This document shows, piece after piece, positions 61,060-64,000 of a stretch of DNA of 64,000 nt (position 1 is its first letter; each line of letters begins with the position of its first letter). A program made the position numbers and the translations under genes. The DNA comes from Thermoclostridium caenicola (GTDB lineage Bacteria; Bacillota; Clostridia; DSM-8532), in assembly GCF_900142095.1 (NCBI RefSeq), contig NZ_FQZP01000002.1, positions 1 to 64,000 of the forward strand. Direction: 5' to 3'. The notes beneath the pieces are model-generated. The model made no database searches and was not told the origin of the DNA. It was given only the letters and a program-made list of their open reading frames with translations.

Positions 61060-61428
61060 TCACATGACACTGAGATTGTCCCAGGTTTCTCGGATCAGAT
61101 AAACCATGGCCAGAGCCTGGGACTTGTTTTGTGTTTCCAAATAGGCTCCCAGCATGACGAAGTAATCCTCAATGTCGTTCACATAATCGTGATCTACATC
61201 GAGCTGCAGCAGGGGCTTTATCCTTTGCCATACCTTAAAGGCCTCTTCCCGCTCAACCAACGCCTTCTCCCAATTGTTGTCCCTGATATGGTTTTCCATG
61301 GCGTCAAGATGTTCGCTGAACCCGTTCTTTTTATCAATGCTGCCGATAAAGAGCGTGCAGGAGCTGAGGAAAACGGAGAGCATCAGGAACATCGCCATAT
61401 AAAAAACTGCTTTTTTCAAGCTCTTCAC
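61060..61428 (-). CDS. DUF4363 family protein
   Basis: 122 residues: N-terminal membrane anchor or lipoprotein-type signal (FLMLSVFLSSC), then a helical domain (HLDAMENHIRDNNWEKALVEREEAFKVWQRI and NDIEDYFVMLGAYLETQ) typical of DUF4363. Function unknown; members usually sit beside a DUF421 gene, as here, where the ATG overlaps that gene's end by four bases. Confidence 0.85.
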   Translation of the reverse strand: MKSLKKAVFYMAMFLMLSVFLSSCTLFIGSIDKKNGFSEHLDAMENHIRDNNWEKALVEREEAFKVWQRIKPLLQLDVDHDYVNDIEDYFVMLGAYLETQNKSQALAMVYLIRETWDNLSVM

Positions 61429-62144
61429 CCCTCTTCCCTGGTATGGATGACATAAGGCTTCTCGTCATCCACCAAATCAACAAACAGATTGCCCCTGGTG
61501 TCCAACTGAGCCAGGATGACCCGTTCAACCTCCCGGATATTCCGCCTGCCCAACTGGAACATCAGCCATGACCTGGAAAGCTTCAAGGCATTAAGCGTAT
61601 CCTGCCGTATGCGCCCATTCACGATGAGGTTGGCGGGCAGTCCGTCATACTGGGTATCCAATTTGAGGTCCGCCGGTGTCAGCGGCTGCTTCTGGGATTT
61701 CTTTTGCACGCTGAGCTGTCCGTTGGGTTCAAAAATGGCATATTCCACATCGCTGATATTGAAAACACCCTGAATCCTCAGCTGTGACATCAGCTCATCT
61801 ATGGTAATCCTCAGTCTCTTCAGGTTTCTGATCCTCAGGTGGCCGTTCTCAATCACCACCGAAGGTTTGCCCTCGGCAAGTTTACGCAGCCATGGGCAAT
61901 GGATATCGGCAAAAGCCAGAAGCAGGGCCAACAGAGCCCAGATGACCATGCCCCATATGGTGGCCAGCGAATTCTCATTCAACTGTACCGACAAAGTGCT
62001 GGCAAAGGAACCGATGGTGATGCCCAATACATAATCGAAGAAGGTCAGTTGGGAGACCTGCTGCTTCCCGATGATGCGTATAAGCACCAGGAGTATCAGG
62101 AAAGCCAACAGCGAGCGTATGGTTACCACAAGGATGATCGGCAC
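61425..62144 (-). CDS. DUF421 (YetF/YcaP-like) membrane protein
   Basis: 239 residues: three N-terminal helices, the motif RIIGKQQVSQLTFFDYVLGITIGS near 18-40, then a cytoplasmic domain with GKPSVVIENGHLRIRNLKRLRITIDELMSQLR. Found in many spore-formers, function unclear. The GTG at 62144 has GAGGGG seven bases upstream, better than the ATG at 62168. Forms a two-gene operon with DUF4363. Confidence 0.88.
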   Translation of the reverse strand: MPIILVVTIRSLLAFLILLVLIRIIGKQQVSQLTFFDYVLGITIGSFASTLSVQLNENSLATIWGMVIWALLALLLAFADIHCPWLRKLAEGKPSVVIENGHLRIRNLKRLRITIDELMSQLRIQGVFNISDVEYAIFEPNGQLSVQKKSQKQPLTPADLKLDTQYDGLPANLIVNGRIRQDTLNALKLSRSWLMFQLGRRNIREVERVILAQLDTRGNLFVDLVDDEKPYVIHTREEG

Positions 62145-62291
62145 TGTACTACCCCTCTTTTCTGTCATCAGCCGAAAGGCATTCCAGACATTTCAATGCC
62201 AAACTATAGGATTCATAATAAGTCCCCGGGTTATGTATCGCAGGATGGTTTTCCTGAAGCCAAAGCGTATTTTGCAAGGGGTTCCGGTCTG

Positions 62292-62320
62292 CACAGACTT
62301 GTCCCACAATGCATAGGATG
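62292..62320 (+). promoter_or_regulatory. Weak sigma-K-like promoter before the multicopper oxidase
   Basis: CACA at 62292-62295, 16-base gap, CATAGGATG at 62312-62320, one base from the CATANNNTA consensus. Spore-coat laccases such as CotA are sigma-K dependent, so the site is plausible but only partly matches. Confidence 0.3.
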
Positions 62321-62350
62321 TAGCAGAAAAACGATTAAGGAGGGGAATCA

Positions 62351-63937
62351 ATGCGAATAAGTTTAAGGCCATTTGTGGATCCGCTGCCCATTCCAAGGGT
62401 GCTGCAGCCCCTGGAAAGGTGTAAAGATAAAACATACTATGAGGTGAGGATGAAAGAATTCTTCCACCAGTTCCACAGCCAGCTTCCGCCCACCAGGGTC
62501 TGGGGTTATGAGGGACAAGTCCCCGGTCCCACTATAGAAGTGGAGGAAGGCGAATGCACACAGGTACTCTGGATAAACGAACTGCCGGACAAGCATTTCC
62601 TGCCCGTTGACAGAACGCTTCACGGATCCGGTCACGATATGCCGGAGGTGCGCACCGTGGTCCATCTTCATGGCGCGTCGGTTGAGCCTGAAAGCGACGG
62701 ATACCCGGACGCCTGGTACACCAACGGTTTTAAAAAATGCGGGCCGAGGTTCTCCCAGAAGGTTTACACCTACCCCAACAAACAGCGTCCGGCCATGCTC
62801 TGGTACCATGACCATGCCCTTGGCATCACCCGCCTCAATGTTTATGCCGGGCTTGCGGGATTGTACATCATCCGCAATGAAGCGGAACGCGCACTGAATC
62901 TCCCGTCGGGCATCTATGAGATACCCCTGGTGATTCAGGACAAGAGCTTTAACAGCGACGGCTCGCTGTTCTATCCCTCAACGGTTGATGTGCAGGATCC
63001 TCCGCCCGATTTTCCCGATCCATCCATCACGCCGGGTTTTGCGGGCAACACCATCATCGTCAACGGAAAGGCCTGGCCATACCTTGAGGTGGAGCAGAGG
63101 AAATACCGCTTCCGCGTGCTCAATGCTTCCAATGAGAGGTTCTACCGCATGAAACTGGACAACGGTCAGCCATTCATCCAGATCGGTTCGGACGGCGGGC
63201 TTCTCCAGAGACCTTACACAACCGATGAAATCGTGATAGGGCCCGCAGAGCGCTGCGACCTGGTGATTGACTTCTCCAGCCAGCCGGCTGGTACTACCAT
63301 CACGCTCCTGAACACAGCCAGGACGCCCTTTGACTTCGGCGCGGAGCCCGACCCGTTCACGGACGGAAGGATCATGCAGTTCAGGGTGATTGAGAGGACA
63401 TCCGAGGACACCAGCACTGTCCCGCAGTTCCTGAGCAGCATCCCCAGAATGGACGAGTTTGCCGCCACCAGGACGAGGGATATTTCATTCGACGTGACAA
63501 CCGACCGCTACAACCGGTTCCTGTTCCTTCTGAACAACCATGACTACATGGACGGGGTTACAGAAGATCCGGTTGTGGGAGAAACGGAAATCTGGAGGCT
63601 CATCAACCCCGGATTGGGTGTCCATCCGTTCCATGTCCACCAGATCCAGTTCCAGGTTCTGGACAGGATCCCCTTTGATACGGCGCTCTATGCCCAGACC
63701 GGGTACATCCGGTATACCGGTGAACCCGAGCTGCCTTCGCCGGGCGAAAGGGGCTGGAAGGACACGATCCAGGCATACCCCGGGTATGTGACCCGCCTCA
63801 TCATGCGCTTCGGTCCCTATACCGGAAGGTATGTCTATCATTGCCACATCCTCGAGCATGAGGACCACGACATGATGCGTCCCTTCGATGTGGTTGCCCG
63901 GAAATGCCCGCCGGTCAGGGATGAATGCAAGAAGTAA
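62351..63937 (+). CDS. CotA-like multicopper oxidase
   Basis: 528 residues with all four copper-binding segments: HLHGA near 98-102, WYHDHALG near 150, HPFHVHQIQF near 425 and YHCHILEHEDHDM near 497-509, giving the type 1 site and the trinuclear centre. Start NPRPFVDPLPIPRVLQP-type sequence and length match the CotA/bilirubin oxidase group, which oxidises phenols, bilirubin or Mn(II) with O2 and in Bacillus sits in the spore coat. No signal peptide, as in CotA. AAGGAGGGG precedes the ATG. An O2-using oxidase in an apparent anaerobe fits a spore-coat role. Confidence 0.92.
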   Translation: MRISLRPFVDPLPIPRVLQPLERCKDKTYYEVRMKEFFHQFHSQLPPTRVWGYEGQVPGPTIEVEEGECTQVLWINELPDKHFLPVDRTLHGSGHDMPEVRTVVHLHGASVEPESDGYPDAWYTNGFKKCGPRFSQKVYTYPNKQRPAMLWYHDHALGITRLNVYAGLAGLYIIRNEAERALNLPSGIYEIPLVIQDKSFNSDGSLFYPSTVDVQDPPPDFPDPSITPGFAGNTIIVNGKAWPYLEVEQRKYRFRVLNASNERFYRMKLDNGQPFIQIGSDGGLLQRPYTTDEIVIGPAERCDLVIDFSSQPAGTTITLLNTARTPFDFGAEPDPFTDGRIMQFRVIERTSEDTSTVPQFLSSIPRMDEFAATRTRDISFDVTTDRYNRFLFLLNNHDYMDGVTEDPVVGETEIWRLINPGLGVHPFHVHQIQFQVLDRIPFDTALYAQTGYIRYTGEPELPSPGERGWKDTIQAYPGYVTRLIMRFGPYTGRYVYHCHILEHEDHDMMRPFDVVARKCPPVRDECKK

Positions 63938-63955
63938 AGGATTAGCCAAAAAGGC

Positions 63956-63994
63956 AGGAGAGGCTGTGATTCGTAATCATGCCTCTCCTTTTCT
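63956..63994 (+). terminator. Terminator of the multicopper oxidase gene
   Basis: AGGAGAGGC (63956-63964) pairs with GCCTCTCCT (63981-63989), followed by a T-rich run. Confidence 0.9.
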
Positions 63995-64000
63995 TTATGG

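Overview
This window looks like chromosomal DNA from an anaerobic, endospore-forming member of the Clostridia (Firmicutes). It carries a GerA-type germinant receptor operon with a good sigma-G promoter, a LysM/GH18 cortex-lytic type enzyme, pyruvate:ferredoxin oxidoreductase, Feo iron uptake, two T-box leaders, sigma-A promoters close to TTGACA-17-TATAAT and AGGAGG ribosome binding sites. Base composition is moderate to high for the class. No phage, plasmid or rRNA signature is present. I cannot name the genus.

Layout. 1-7.3 kb: a membrane glycosyltransferase, three decayed gene remnants, a PopT/DUF368 membrane protein, a methyltransferase, a PepSY protein and a sodium symporter. 7.6-11 kb: a CUT1 sugar ABC system (binding lipoprotein and two permeases, no ATPase). 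11.4-16 kb: serC behind a serine T-box, then three genes related to the activator and components of 2-hydroxyacyl-CoA dehydratases. 16-20 kb: MBL hydrolase, zinc alcohol dehydrogenase and the spore lytic enzyme. 20.2-24.6 kb: gerA-type operon including a 59-residue two-helix gene. 24.6-28.5 kb: Crp/Fnr regulator and znuA-znuC-znuB-zur. 28.6-30.8 kb: DUF1858 and DUF438/hemerythrin/PAS proteins, a copper chaperone and a small cysteine-rich membrane-anchored protein. 31-34.4 kb: a bacterial end-joining set (ku, separate ligase, separate polymerase) split by a cluster of short repeats. 34.4-41.5 kb: leuA behind a leucine T-box, HD hydrolase, mutY, feoAB and two small conserved proteins. 41.7-50.6 kb: nifJ, then a glucuronate catabolism cluster (uxuA, GntR regulator, uxuB, uxaC). 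50.7-56.6 kb: tRNA-Val(CAC), a chemoreceptor, ZIP transporter, pncB and an NrtR-like Nudix regulator. 56.8-61 kb: a tandem array of three sugar-binding lipoprotein genes, the third broken, paralogous to the one at 9.5-11 kb. 61-64 kb: DUF4363/DUF421 pair and a CotA-like multicopper oxidase.

The genes fit a saprophyte that takes up oligosaccharides and breaks down hexuronates from plant matter, ferments through pyruvate:ferredoxin oxidoreductase, controls zinc, iron and copper, and sporulates. The points most worth a second look are the orphan binding-protein array with its own palindromic operator candidate, the cysteine-rich mini-gene next to the copper chaperone, the end-joining operon interrupted by MITE-like repeats, and the split dehydratase-like iron-sulfur cluster.
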